This document shows positions 44,589-54,200 of a DNA stretch of 64,000 nucleotides, piece after piece. Each line of letters begins with the position of its first letter. The stretch's first letter is position 1. The DNA comes from G963675935 sp963675935 (GTDB taxonomy: Bacteria; Planctomycetota; Planctomycetia; Pirellulales; Thermoguttaceae): NCBI GenBank assembly GCA_963675935.2, contig CAXXPV010000007.1, positions 222,799-286,798 of the forward strand, given 5' to 3'. The notes below the pieces were generated by a model. The model made no database searches, had not been told where the DNA came from, and worked only from the letters and a program-made list of their open reading frames with translations. The position numbers were made by a program, and so were the translations under genes.

Positions 44589-45065
44589 ATGGACAGTGCG
44601 CGACGACGGAGCCCGGCGGAAGCGAGACGTTTTTGGGAGTTGGCAATCGATCTGTGGGCGAATAGCGGGATGAGCGCGGCAGGCTTCTGCCGACGCGAGG
44701 GCCTGAAAGAATCCTCGTTCTACGCCTGGCAACAACGGCTGCGAAAAGAGGATCGCCCATCGGAGGCCATCGCCACGCTGGCGACAATGGAGTCGACATC
44801 GGCGCAACCCGAGACAAAGCCGATAGCCCAGCAGTCCCGTCGGCAGCGTAAGCGGCTGTGTCAGTCCGCGGGCGATGGCAGCTTGGTGCCCGTGCGTCTG
44901 GTGGAGGATGCCGAGCCAATCGCGGCGAACGCGGCCAACACGTCGAGGTCGTCACCGCCCATCGAGATTCTTCTTCCGCGTGGGACGCTGATTCGCGTTG
45001 AGCACGGTTGCGACATCGCACTGCTGCAGCAAGTCTTGGCCGTGTTGGAGAGCCCGCCGTGCTAA
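44589..45065 (+). CDS. tnpA: IS66 accessory protein TnpA, copy 3
   Basis: An intact 158 residues identical to copy 1 by eye, with the same leader hairpin and AGGAGG site. Confidence 0.9.
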   Translation: MDSARRRSPAEARRFWELAIDLWANSGMSAAGFCRREGLKESSFYAWQQRLRKEDRPSEAIATLATMESTSAQPETKPIAQQSRRQRKRLCQSAGDGSLVPVRLVEDAEPIAANAANTSRSSPPIEILLPRGTLIRVEHGCDIALLQQVLAVLESPPC

Positions 45066-45463
45066 GTCTGCCCGTGGCGGTACGAATCTTCGTCTTCACG
45101 GGCGTGACCGACATGAGGAGGAGTTTTGATGGGTTAGCCGCGATGGTCGAGAGCGAGATCGGCCAGAACCCGGAGTCAGGCCATTTATTTCTGTTCTTCA
45201 ATCGTCGCCACGATCGCGTGAAGATTCTTTTCTGGCAGGGCGACGGCCTTGTTCTTTGGTACAAGCGATTGGAAGGATCTACCTTCCCATCATTGCGAGC
45301 CACCTCTGACAAAGCGGGCGAAACGCCGGCATTGGAGATCCGCGCCGGCGAATTGGCAATGTTGCTTGATGGCGTCGATCCGCGGACGGTTACGCGGCGA
45401 AAACGATTCTATCGTGTGGCTCGCGCGAGCGATGATTCTCCGCGGCCAGCCCTGCACACATGA
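45059..45463 (+). CDS. tnpB: IS66 accessory protein TnpB, copy 3
   Basis: An intact 134 residues with a GTG start inside the tnpA end. It has EIRAGELAML as in copy 2, and ARASDDSPRPALHT at the C-terminus. Confidence 0.93.
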   Translation: MLSLPVAVRIFVFTGVTDMRRSFDGLAAMVESEIGQNPESGHLFLFFNRRHDRVKILFWQGDGLVLWYKRLEGSTFPSLRATSDKAGETPALEIRAGELAMLLDGVDPRTVTRRKRFYRVARASDDSPRPALHT

Positions 45464-45530
45464 TTTCCAAACAAAAACTATTCTTTCCCTCTGGAATAAG
45501 TCGGGTTCATTGTGTATCTATAGAGACGCC

Positions 45531-47216
45531 ATGAACGCGAACGTCTCTTCATCACCGAACTCATCTTCGCCGCCGGCGGATACCCCAGACTTGCAACGAC
45601 TGATCGAAGCTTTGCTGGGTCGGGAATCGCATCTGCTGACCGCTTTGGAGGAATCGTCGCAGACGGTCGCTGCCCAACAGCAGACGATCGAGAAGCTCAG
45701 CCACGAGTTGGCGTTGTTGAAGCGACACATTTTCGGGCATCGTCGCGAGCGGTTTGCCGAAGACCCGCGTCAGCAGCATCTTTTCGAGGTACAGAACGAT
45801 TCCTCGTCATCATCGACGCCGGCGGTGGAAAGCACCGAGGAGCCATCGACGCAAAAGCGTCGCGGCCACGGTCGTCGGCCGCTGCCGCAGTTTTTGCCGC
45901 GCAAGCGGGTGGAACACGCGGTTTCCGCGGAGGAATTGGTGTGTCCGTGCTGCGGCGAGTCGCGGGAGAAGATCGACGAAGAGGTTAGCGAACAATTAGC
46001 CTACGTTCCCGCTTCGCTGTACATTGAGGAGCACGCCCGGTTCACCTACGCCTGCCGGAAATGCCAGGAACAAGTGGTGACGGCGTCGAAGCCGGCGCAA
46101 CCGATCGAGAAGAGCGTCGCCGGGCCGAGCTTGCTGGCCCATGTGATCGATGCGAAATACGCCCAGCACAAGCCGCTGTATCGTCTGGAAGACGATTTGG
46201 CGCGGTATGGGGTGCTGATTCGTCGCAGCACGCTTTGGGGCTGGATGCGAGGTTCGGCCGAGTGCCTGACGCCGTTCTATCGGCTGCTGATTCGCCGAAC
46301 GTTGAGCAGCGGCGTGTTGGGAACCGACGACACGCCGGTGAAAGTTCTCGATCCGGAGTTGGACCACACACGAACCGGTCGGTTTTGGAGTTATGTAGGT
46401 GACGCTCGGCATCCCTACACTGTCTACGATTACACGCCGAACCGAAAGCGGGATGGTCCGCAGAAGTTTTTGAGGGACTATCGCGGCGTGCTTCAGGCGG
46501 ACGCCTTTGGTGGTTATGACGGAATATTTTGGGAGTCGCGCGGGGCGATTGTCGAAGCTGGCTGCAACGCGCACGCCCGGCGGAAGTTTTTTGACGCTCG
46601 CGACACCTCGCCTCAGTTGGCGCACGAGGCGTTGGCTTTCTTTCAGCAGCTTTACGCCGTGGAACACGAGGCGGTTGGCATGTCGGACGACGAACGACTG
46701 GCGTTGCGCCAGGCGAAGTCGGTGCCCATCATGGAGGCGTTGGCCGATTGGCTACGCGACAAGTTGGTCGTGGTGCGGCCGAAGTCGCCGATTACCGTTG
46801 CGATCAAGTACAGCCTGCGGCAGTGGGAGGCGCTGACGCGGTTCCTCGGCAACGGGGCGATTCCCATCGACAACAACCGAACGGAGCGATCGCTGAAAGA
46901 GCAAGCGCTCGGACGCCGCAATTGGACATTCTTGGGCAGCGACCTGGGCGGCAGCACGGCGGCGGTGCTTTACAGTTTCGTGGCCAGTGCGAAGCGGCAT
47001 CATCTCGACCCGCAGGCGTACTTGACCGATGTGTTGACCCGGCTGCCGCAGATCACCAATCCGCTTGAGCTTCGTGGGCTACTGCCGGATCGTTGGGCGA
47101 AAACCCATCCGGAGCATGTGCGGAGCTACCGACGCGAAGAATCGGCCGCTGCGGCCCGTCGACGTCAAAGTCGGCATCGCCAATTGGCGAAGAAGCATCC
47201 GAGCCGTCGGTCCTAG
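45531..47216 (+). CDS. tnpC: IS66 transposase TnpC, copy 3
   Basis: This has 561 residues with an intact catalytic core. It shares STQKRRG and QAKSVPIM with copy 5, where copies 1 and 2 have STRKRRG and QAKSAPIM, so copies 3 and 5 are closest relatives here. Confidence 0.95.
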   Translation: MNANVSSSPNSSSPPADTPDLQRLIEALLGRESHLLTALEESSQTVAAQQQTIEKLSHELALLKRHIFGHRRERFAEDPRQQHLFEVQNDSSSSSTPAVESTEEPSTQKRRGHGRRPLPQFLPRKRVEHAVSAEELVCPCCGESREKIDEEVSEQLAYVPASLYIEEHARFTYACRKCQEQVVTASKPAQPIEKSVAGPSLLAHVIDAKYAQHKPLYRLEDDLARYGVLIRRSTLWGWMRGSAECLTPFYRLLIRRTLSSGVLGTDDTPVKVLDPELDHTRTGRFWSYVGDARHPYTVYDYTPNRKRDGPQKFLRDYRGVLQADAFGGYDGIFWESRGAIVEAGCNAHARRKFFDARDTSPQLAHEALAFFQQLYAVEHEAVGMSDDERLALRQAKSVPIMEALADWLRDKLVVVRPKSPITVAIKYSLRQWEALTRFLGNGAIPIDNNRTERSLKEQALGRRNWTFLGSDLGGSTAAVLYSFVASAKRHHLDPQAYLTDVLTRLPQITNPLELRGLLPDRWAKTHPEHVRSYRREESAAAARRRQSRHRQLAKKHPSRRS

Positions 47217-47280
47217 CCCGCTCTGCCGCGCACTTGCTCATCACCGCCGCTCAGGTATGTGGTGTTCACAGGACGGACAC

Positions 47281-48450
47281 CAGTGCCCGCAGTGCTTCGG
47301 CAAAGTAGTCCACCACGAAACCGTAGTGGCAAGTAAAAAGGTCGATCCGCATCTTCGGGATTTCCCAGCCGGGGACGTAGAAGTGGATGCGGTCGATGAA
47401 GGCCATGTCATCGCGAATCACATCGGGCATGGGTGCGAAAAGGTGCCCGGTCTGCACCATGACGTCGATCGGCTGATTCGTGTTGCCGAACATGGCGATG
47501 CTCGCGTCACCCGAGTCGGCCTCTTTGCCCCGCTGGAATGTGCCCGACTCGCAGTACGTCTTCAGCGACGTGATCACTTCCTTGGGCATCTTCTGGAGAT
47601 CGGCCACCTCATCAAAGGCCACCACGTCCCAGATCGAAACCATGCCTTTCAGCTTCCCGTTCATGTGACCAAACATATTGGCCACAGTTGTCGGACCGGT
47701 AAGCAGGGCACCGTATGGCGATAGCTCCTGCACGGCGTAGCTCTTGCCGGTGCCCCGCGGGCCAAGCTCGATCATATTGTAGTTTCGCTCGCACAACGGC
47801 ACCAGCCGCAACAGGAACAGCATCTTTAGCCGCCGGTCCATAGCCGTGGGCTCGTAGCCCATGGTCCGCACAACCACATCGATCCATTCGTCGGCCGAGA
47901 AGTCTTCTCGCAATCGCCGGTACTCCTCCAGGTCGAAGGTGGCGATCTGGATGGGTGCCAGCTTGTCGATCCAGAAGGGGTGCTTGCCCTTGGTCTCCTC
48001 ATCGTACTCAAACCGCATGTCCACCTGCGTCCACACGCCGCCGGTCAGCAAGCGGTCGAAGTCGCGGACGTACTGGTCGGGCACGTGAATGAACTTGTCG
48101 CCGAAGTTAATGCACTCGGCCCAATAGTCCGAATCGACCAGCCGCACCTTGACCTTGTCGAGAAACTGGTGCCGCCCCTGTTCCTTGACCTTGCTCTGGG
48201 CCTTCATCGCCTCGTCGGGCCGGATGTAGTTGTTGGCCAACGTCTCGTTGACCACCTGGAGCCCCATCTGGATGGCCACTTCGTCCGACGATGCACAGTA
48301 TTTGCCCAGCAAGAACTCCAGCACGAAGACCGGCACATTGGCGCCGACCTTGATCTTGCGGACCAAGTCCTTGCGCACCACCTTGCCATCGAACACCCGG
48401 GTGAGCTTGTCGTCAAGCGCGTCGCGGGGTATCGTTTCCAGTTGTGCCAT
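47281..48450 (-). pseudogene. brxL: BREX ATPase/protease-like BrxL, 3'-truncated by IS66
   Basis: The ATG at 48450 has GAGGTGAT upstream. About 390 residues remain of a protein usually near 680: the N-terminal domain, an AAA+ core with Walker A GPRGTGKS (~235) and Walker B VVAFDEVADL, and sensor FGNTNQP. The Lon-like C-terminal domain is missing because the frame runs into the IS66 end after ALRALV. In BREX, BrxL is a DNA-binding AAA+ factor required for phage defence. It lies 17 bp behind pglZ, last in the operon as in other type I systems. Without its C-terminus it is unlikely to work. Confidence 0.92.
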
Positions 48451-48467
48451 ATTGATCACCTCTTATA

Positions 48468-51020
48468 CTAAATTCCCAGCTTCACGGGGAGGTTTTTGGA
48501 TTGCGCTAATACTCGGTCCGTCGTCGGATCAAGCACGACGATCTGAAGCGAGTCGATGTCTTCTCGCAGCAGTTGCAGCCCAACGCTACACAACTTGCCC
48601 GGCGTTAGCTTCACGTGGTGCTTTTTCTCGTCCAGCTCGCCATCAAGCACGATGGCGGCATGCCCGACCTGGGCACCCTTTGACAAGAGGATGGGATGGA
48701 CGGCGACGGTCGCCTCGCTGAACAGGCCCTTGGGGATGACCAGGTCCACGCGTACCAGACGGGTTGAAATCCGTTCTGGTACGTTGGTCAAGTCGACATT
48801 CACCCCCGAGTCCTCCCCCTTGGCCGCCACGGGCATCCTCACCGTCAGTACCGGGATCACCAATTCTTGGAGGCTCAGGCCACCGTGGTAGTAGGAAAGA
48901 TCACCACCGGCCTTAAATACACCATCGCCCGCCGGAAAGACAAAGTCCAAGTCCGTATCGTAGCCGAGTTGGGAGCCGCTGACCCGTAGTGTCCCGGCCG
49001 GGTTCGATCCGCCCCGCCCAATCCAACACCGGCGGTGCAACTCGATCGTCTCACCGCCTGGGCAGTCGATCCGCTGTGACTCGTCACGGGCTTCCGTGAA
49101 GAGGTGGCCATGGTCGGCCACGATTACGAACCGGGAGACACCCAGGCCAGCCAATCGCTTCACCGCCCGGGCCACGTTGCCAATGGCCGTGTCGATCATC
49201 TGCCGAGCCAGCAGGGTACTCATGCTTTCACCGAGGGCGTCGATCTCCAGGGAGCGGACGAGGATTGCCGACGCTCCGTCAATTCGCCCCTTCAGCTCGC
49301 TCGGCTTGAGGCTCAAAACCTTATCCAAGTCCAGGTCGGCCAATCCTGGCATACGGCCCTTCCAGACCTTGCGACGGCTGGCCAGATCGGTCACCACGCT
49401 GTCCCCAGCCCGAACGGCCAGCTTCCCGCCGTGCTCGATGACCGAAAATGTCCCCTCGGCGCCCGGCAAGAGTGCTGCCATGCCAACCGGCGTGATCGTG
49501 GGCACGGCCGCGATGGCTGGCACTAGGCTCAGTTCACCGGCGTCGTCGAGTTGCCGGGCCAATTCCACGCCCATCTCATACCGCAGGGCATCGACCAGGA
49601 ACCAAGCGGTCACCTCGCCAGGACCGGCAGCCTTCTCGGCCTGAACATCGGTCTGACGCAAGACACCGGGCACGGCCCATCCCGCGTCCTTCAGGGCTAT
49701 GACAAACCCTCGGGTCATCTTTCCCAGCAGTTCGTGGTAGTCGTTTCTCACTCGGGACAGGGCCTGTTCCGAGGCGATCTCTTGGCTCATGGCGGCGTGG
49801 GCCGACTCCAGGCGGCGATGCAGCAGGTCTACGCAATGCCAGCCCTCCGGCGCGGCGTAGCCGCAGACCCAGTCACTGGCCTTTTGCGACGAAGACGGCA
49901 GTTGATTGGCGACCGCCTCGACCATTTCGCCCAGTTGGGCCATCAGCTCGTGGACTCGCCATTGTTCCTGGCGACGGAAATCATGCTCGGACCAGAAGTT
50001 CAGCCGCCGTTGCTCCACCATTTTCACGGCCGCCTTGAACTGGCCACCGGTGATCAGCTCTGCGGTGTAATCGAGCAGCAATTGTTCCTCGAAGCGGAAC
50101 GTATCGACCTCGCCCAGTTTGGCGGGTGGAATGCCCTGCGCGGCGAGGCTAAACTCCTCCTGAATCGCATCGGCCGTGGCCACATACGATTGGGCGTGGC
50201 GACGGCGAAACTTCTGGGCCACATCCCCAATCATCGTCTGCTGGTCTTTGGTTTCGGGGCTGGTGATCATCTGGAGAACCGCGGGCGCTTCGCAGCCCAG
50301 GTCGGCACGGAACTCGCCGACAAGGACATAGCGGGCCGTGCGACGCCGGGCGTCGTCCAACTCCACGTCGGCCGGCAGTTCCAGCCCAAGGCGGGAGGCG
50401 ATTAGTTGCCGCAGTTCCAGGTCGGCCGATTTTACAGTGATCTCGGTATCGTGACTGGCGTCGGCTAACCAGTCGGCCAGGATGCTGGCGTTGTCGCCCC
50501 GGGCCTCGGCGAAGATGACCCCCAGCATCGCACCTTGGGGAGAGCCGCCGCCTGAGTCATTGGAAAGCAGACCCACAACGTCGGCGTAGGTGACGCGATC
50601 CGACTGCAGCATCTGGTCGATCTGCCCGTCACCGTAGCGAGTTTTGAGCACCCGACGAGCTTCGCGTTTAAGCTGCGGCTGCCAGGTCGTCCCGCCCAAC
50701 TCCAATTCGGCCAGCGGCGAGATGTCGGGATCTTGCACCTGCCCGGAGACATAGATGACCAATGGCGACGGCTGGTCGACTGTCACCAGAGGTTCGACGA
50801 GGAACTTGGCCTCGTAGAGCGAACCGTGTGTCACACAGAGTGTGGCCTGGGTGCCATCAATCGTTACAGTGTCCAAGCGGCAGGTCTCGGGAAAGTTGCC
50901 TCCCGCCAACTCGGCCGTGAATCCGACAAACTCGCGCCGCGGATCGTACCAGACGACAACTACCCGCTTGGTCAGGTGCTGGGAGAGCTGTTTGCTCAGG
51001 TGCTCGTGAAAGTCGTGCAT
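48468..51020 (-). CDS. pglZ: BREX alkaline-phosphatase-superfamily protein PglZ
   Basis: The 850-residue protein has the PglZ domain in its second half: metal-ligand motifs FLVDALRYEMG (~474-484), TPVGMAALLPG, VIVADHGHLF (~629-638) and the closing YYHGGLSLQELVIPVL. The N-terminal 400 residues are helical, as in type A PglZ of BREX type I. PglZ is essential for BREX defence and methylation and assembles with PglX and BrxB. The reading frame is complete. A 193-bp gap separates it from pglX upstream. Confidence 0.93.
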   Translation of the reverse strand: MHDFHEHLSKQLSQHLTKRVVVVWYDPRREFVGFTAELAGGNFPETCRLDTVTIDGTQATLCVTHGSLYEAKFLVEPLVTVDQPSPLVIYVSGQVQDPDISPLAELELGGTTWQPQLKREARRVLKTRYGDGQIDQMLQSDRVTYADVVGLLSNDSGGGSPQGAMLGVIFAEARGDNASILADWLADASHDTEITVKSADLELRQLIASRLGLELPADVELDDARRRTARYVLVGEFRADLGCEAPAVLQMITSPETKDQQTMIGDVAQKFRRRHAQSYVATADAIQEEFSLAAQGIPPAKLGEVDTFRFEEQLLLDYTAELITGGQFKAAVKMVEQRRLNFWSEHDFRRQEQWRVHELMAQLGEMVEAVANQLPSSSQKASDWVCGYAAPEGWHCVDLLHRRLESAHAAMSQEIASEQALSRVRNDYHELLGKMTRGFVIALKDAGWAVPGVLRQTDVQAEKAAGPGEVTAWFLVDALRYEMGVELARQLDDAGELSLVPAIAAVPTITPVGMAALLPGAEGTFSVIEHGGKLAVRAGDSVVTDLASRRKVWKGRMPGLADLDLDKVLSLKPSELKGRIDGASAILVRSLEIDALGESMSTLLARQMIDTAIGNVARAVKRLAGLGVSRFVIVADHGHLFTEARDESQRIDCPGGETIELHRRCWIGRGGSNPAGTLRVSGSQLGYDTDLDFVFPAGDGVFKAGGDLSYYHGGLSLQELVIPVLTVRMPVAAKGEDSGVNVDLTNVPERISTRLVRVDLVIPKGLFSEATVAVHPILLSKGAQVGHAAIVLDGELDEKKHHVKLTPGKLCSVGLQLLREDIDSLQIVVLDPTTDRVLAQSKNLPVKLGI

Positions 51021-51213
51021 GAAATTGATCCCTCGCTCGCGGTCCGTCGTCCGTTACTTCATTTCGCTGCAATAAGACACTGAAGCGGGTGCTGTTATTT
51101 CAATTTGTGGCCATTTTCTGAAACAACGGCCACGACACCCGCCCATTGGATGGGCAATCCCTGGCCTACTATTTGTTTCCCATAGCTTGGTCGGTCCACC
51201 GTCCGTTGCCAGC

Positions 51214-54200
51214 TCACTTCTTTCTCCGTTTTTTCGCCCCGTTACCAGGTGTCGGCGCCGAGAGGAGACTTTCCAGGGCCGCTTTGACGGCCGGCTTGTG
51301 CCGAGGGGCGACCTCGTTGGCTATCTCAACGTCGGGCAATTCACGCCGGCGCCAGACTTTCGACCACAGATCGTCGTACCAGAAGAACCTCGCAAGGTCA
51401 TGCTTTTGCGCCAGCTCCACGTCGGCGAGACACTTATCGACAACGCGGTCGGGCCATAGGGCCAGAGCCAACGCCTGATCGTCGAGGGCGCCGGTCTCCA
51501 ATGATTTCCATACGATGGGATAGGCAATGTCGCGTTCTGCGAGCGTCGCGCCGACGGCCGCTGCCAGGTGTCCACAGCCATTGCTTTCGTATCGCTTGAT
51601 GAGCTGCTCGATGGCCTTATTGGTCCGGCGTCCGGGAATCTTGACATGTAGCTTATCGGCCAGCTTCGGCTCCACCGCACATTTTTCGACGACCCGAGTG
51701 GGCCACAGCAGCAAGGCAACGCCCGTGTCGTCCAACTCGCCAGCTTCGAGCTTCTTCCATAGCTCGGCAGTCGATCGTTTCGCGCCGACACCATCGGCTA
51801 GCGCGGTAAGTTCGCCTCTGAGCAGGTCGTGCTGCTTCAGCCTCCGCCGTTTCTTCTGATCTTCGATTTCGTCGGCCGGTTTACCCATCGCCCGCCACTT
51901 GTCACAGTCTTCGACCCAAAACAAGTCCTCCAGCCCATGGGCGATGGCCAGACTGCGGACGTTGCGGCACTTGGGCACGGCCCGCTCGGGCCAGAGGTGC
52001 ATGGCCAGGTGTGCCCAGTCGTAATCGCCGGCCACCAGCGCGTCCCAGCATTCCTTGCACTCTTTCTGCCATGCCCTGTGCTGCGGCACCAACCGCCACA
52101 GCGGCGCAAAGTTAATGATTACCCCATCGTTGAGGTCGGGATTCCACAAAGGCGCGATGCGCTCGACTTCCTCGTGGAACGTCGCCAACTCAGCGACAAA
52201 TCCTTCTTGGGTCTCCAGCTCCTTGGTTTGCGTTCGCGTGGGACTCTCTCCCACCTCGGCTCGCACCCGGGCGAGTTTATGCCCTTCATGCTCCAATTTT
52301 CCACCGAGATAATCCTTACCGAGGACTTTGTAAAAGGTGTCCTTGGTAAAACTATGGTAGTAGAGCCAGACAGCATAGCTGTGTGACGGTACGGAGAGTT
52401 CCCAGTAAATGGGTGCCGAACGCTTGTTGGACGTGTAGGTTTTGATGTGATATTCAAAGAACTCAGATCGCAGCCAAGCTCGCAGGTCATTGCTACTATT
52501 TGGTAACCATGAAACGATCGCACGAAAAGCTTCGTGGGCACCCGAAGGCCATATCCTCCCAAACGCGCATTCGATGCTGGTCTCGATATCATCCGGATGC
52601 CCACGGTCGTCGATGAGAATAGCCGTTGGTGCCAACTTCGAAGTTGAATTCGCCTGTTTAGGCAACAACGCTGGCGCCGACACCGCCACACTCTCTGACA
52701 AGATGTCGTTGCACTCAGGCAAATCGCACGCAGCGAGAATGTGCGAGTCGAATCGATTGACCGCCAGCCCGATGCAAATCGACACCATCTTCGCTGCAAT
52801 ACCGGGCTTTGTCTCCGGATTGAAACATTTCGGTAGTATCGCGCTACGGTCAACTCGGTCCAGACTATCCCCCGTGCATTCGTAAAGGTCACCCGCTACT
52901 TTTTCCACCAAGGCAAGGTGGTTCGCATATTCATTCGCACGACGGGCGCGACACAAATTGAACTTTGCGAGGGCCTCGTCCGGCGAACCATTGGCAGAAT
53001 TCAGTGGGAGTAGCTGGAAGTAGCCCGTAGTCTCATCGCTCATCGCCTCGCATTTCAGTATCTTCAGAATACCGCTAACCGCGCGATGAAGATCTTTCTG
53101 CATTGGGGAGTAATCTGGAATGGGAATCCGGGCAATCGCACCAACTTCATACTGTGGATCTATGTCCGCACGACCCAACAAGGGCTGAAGAACATCATTA
53201 CAGGCGTGGGAACTCAGAAGTCCGAGGAGTGCACCAGGATCGCTGTCATCGCAGAAAATGGACTGTCCTCCAACGCTGAATATGGAACCTGACGGCAAAA
53301 GTCGGGGTGTAAATCGTTTTGTTCGGCGTGGAAATACAAGTCCGCAACGTCCGTATAGTGTCTCACTCTTCACATTTCGAGATGCAGAACCATACCGCTC
53401 ACGGTTGTATTCCTTTACCTCTGCGCCGTCATTCTCCCAATTAGTCACTACCGGCACATCAGCGAAAAACATCTGGGCTGGCTCGCCCTTGACGTAGGGA
53501 ATCCAACTCACATCCTTGCCATCCCCGTAACGGCCAACGGTATAAATGGGCACCTCGTTCCGAAGCCGGGCAAAACGGAAGTCGTCCGTTGTCCCCAGCC
53601 CTTGCGCTGTTCGTCCCACCGATTCTGCAAGTGCTGAAAAATGCTGGTAGGCCCGTCGCACGAACGGTGGCACATCGTACGCTATTGGTCCACCGGGAAT
53701 CGCCCTGAGTTCGCATTGTGGCACGCAGTAGCACAGGCCGTCGATGAACTTGACTTTGCAATTATCGTTCTCACATGGAGAAATGGGCTTCGAAAAAGCG
53801 ACTAACGGCTGATCGGTTGGATCGGAGACAACTACGTATGCTGCAACCTCAACCATGGCGTCGTCGAGCACGCCATGCCCCAGGTCGGCCAACAATCGCA
53901 CTCGCCCACACGAATGAAAATTCAGATGGCGCCACGGTTCGTAGACGGTTGTGAAGAGCGGTTCTCTTTTTGTGATTGCGCCGAGGGCACCAGATGGCAG
54001 TAGGCGTTCGCGAAATATTTGCACGAACGCGGTCAGGAGATCCCTTTTCGCCTCGGGTGCTTGATTCTGAAGGTACTGAAAGACCGTCCGCGGTGCATCA
54101 CCAAACGGCGGATTCATTAGTACAACATCGTAGAGATTGCGGCAGAGGTCGACGAAGGCAAAGCCTCGTTGGGCATCATCGGCAAACAGTCTTCTTCGGA

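Larger units (their letters stand above)
44511..47280 (+). mobile_element. IS66-family element, copy 3
   Basis: A complete 2,770-bp copy, same orientation as copy 1. The left flank is GCGGCAAT (equal to the right flank of copy 1) and the right flank is CAGTGCCC. Its right end interrupts brxL. Confidence 0.95.
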
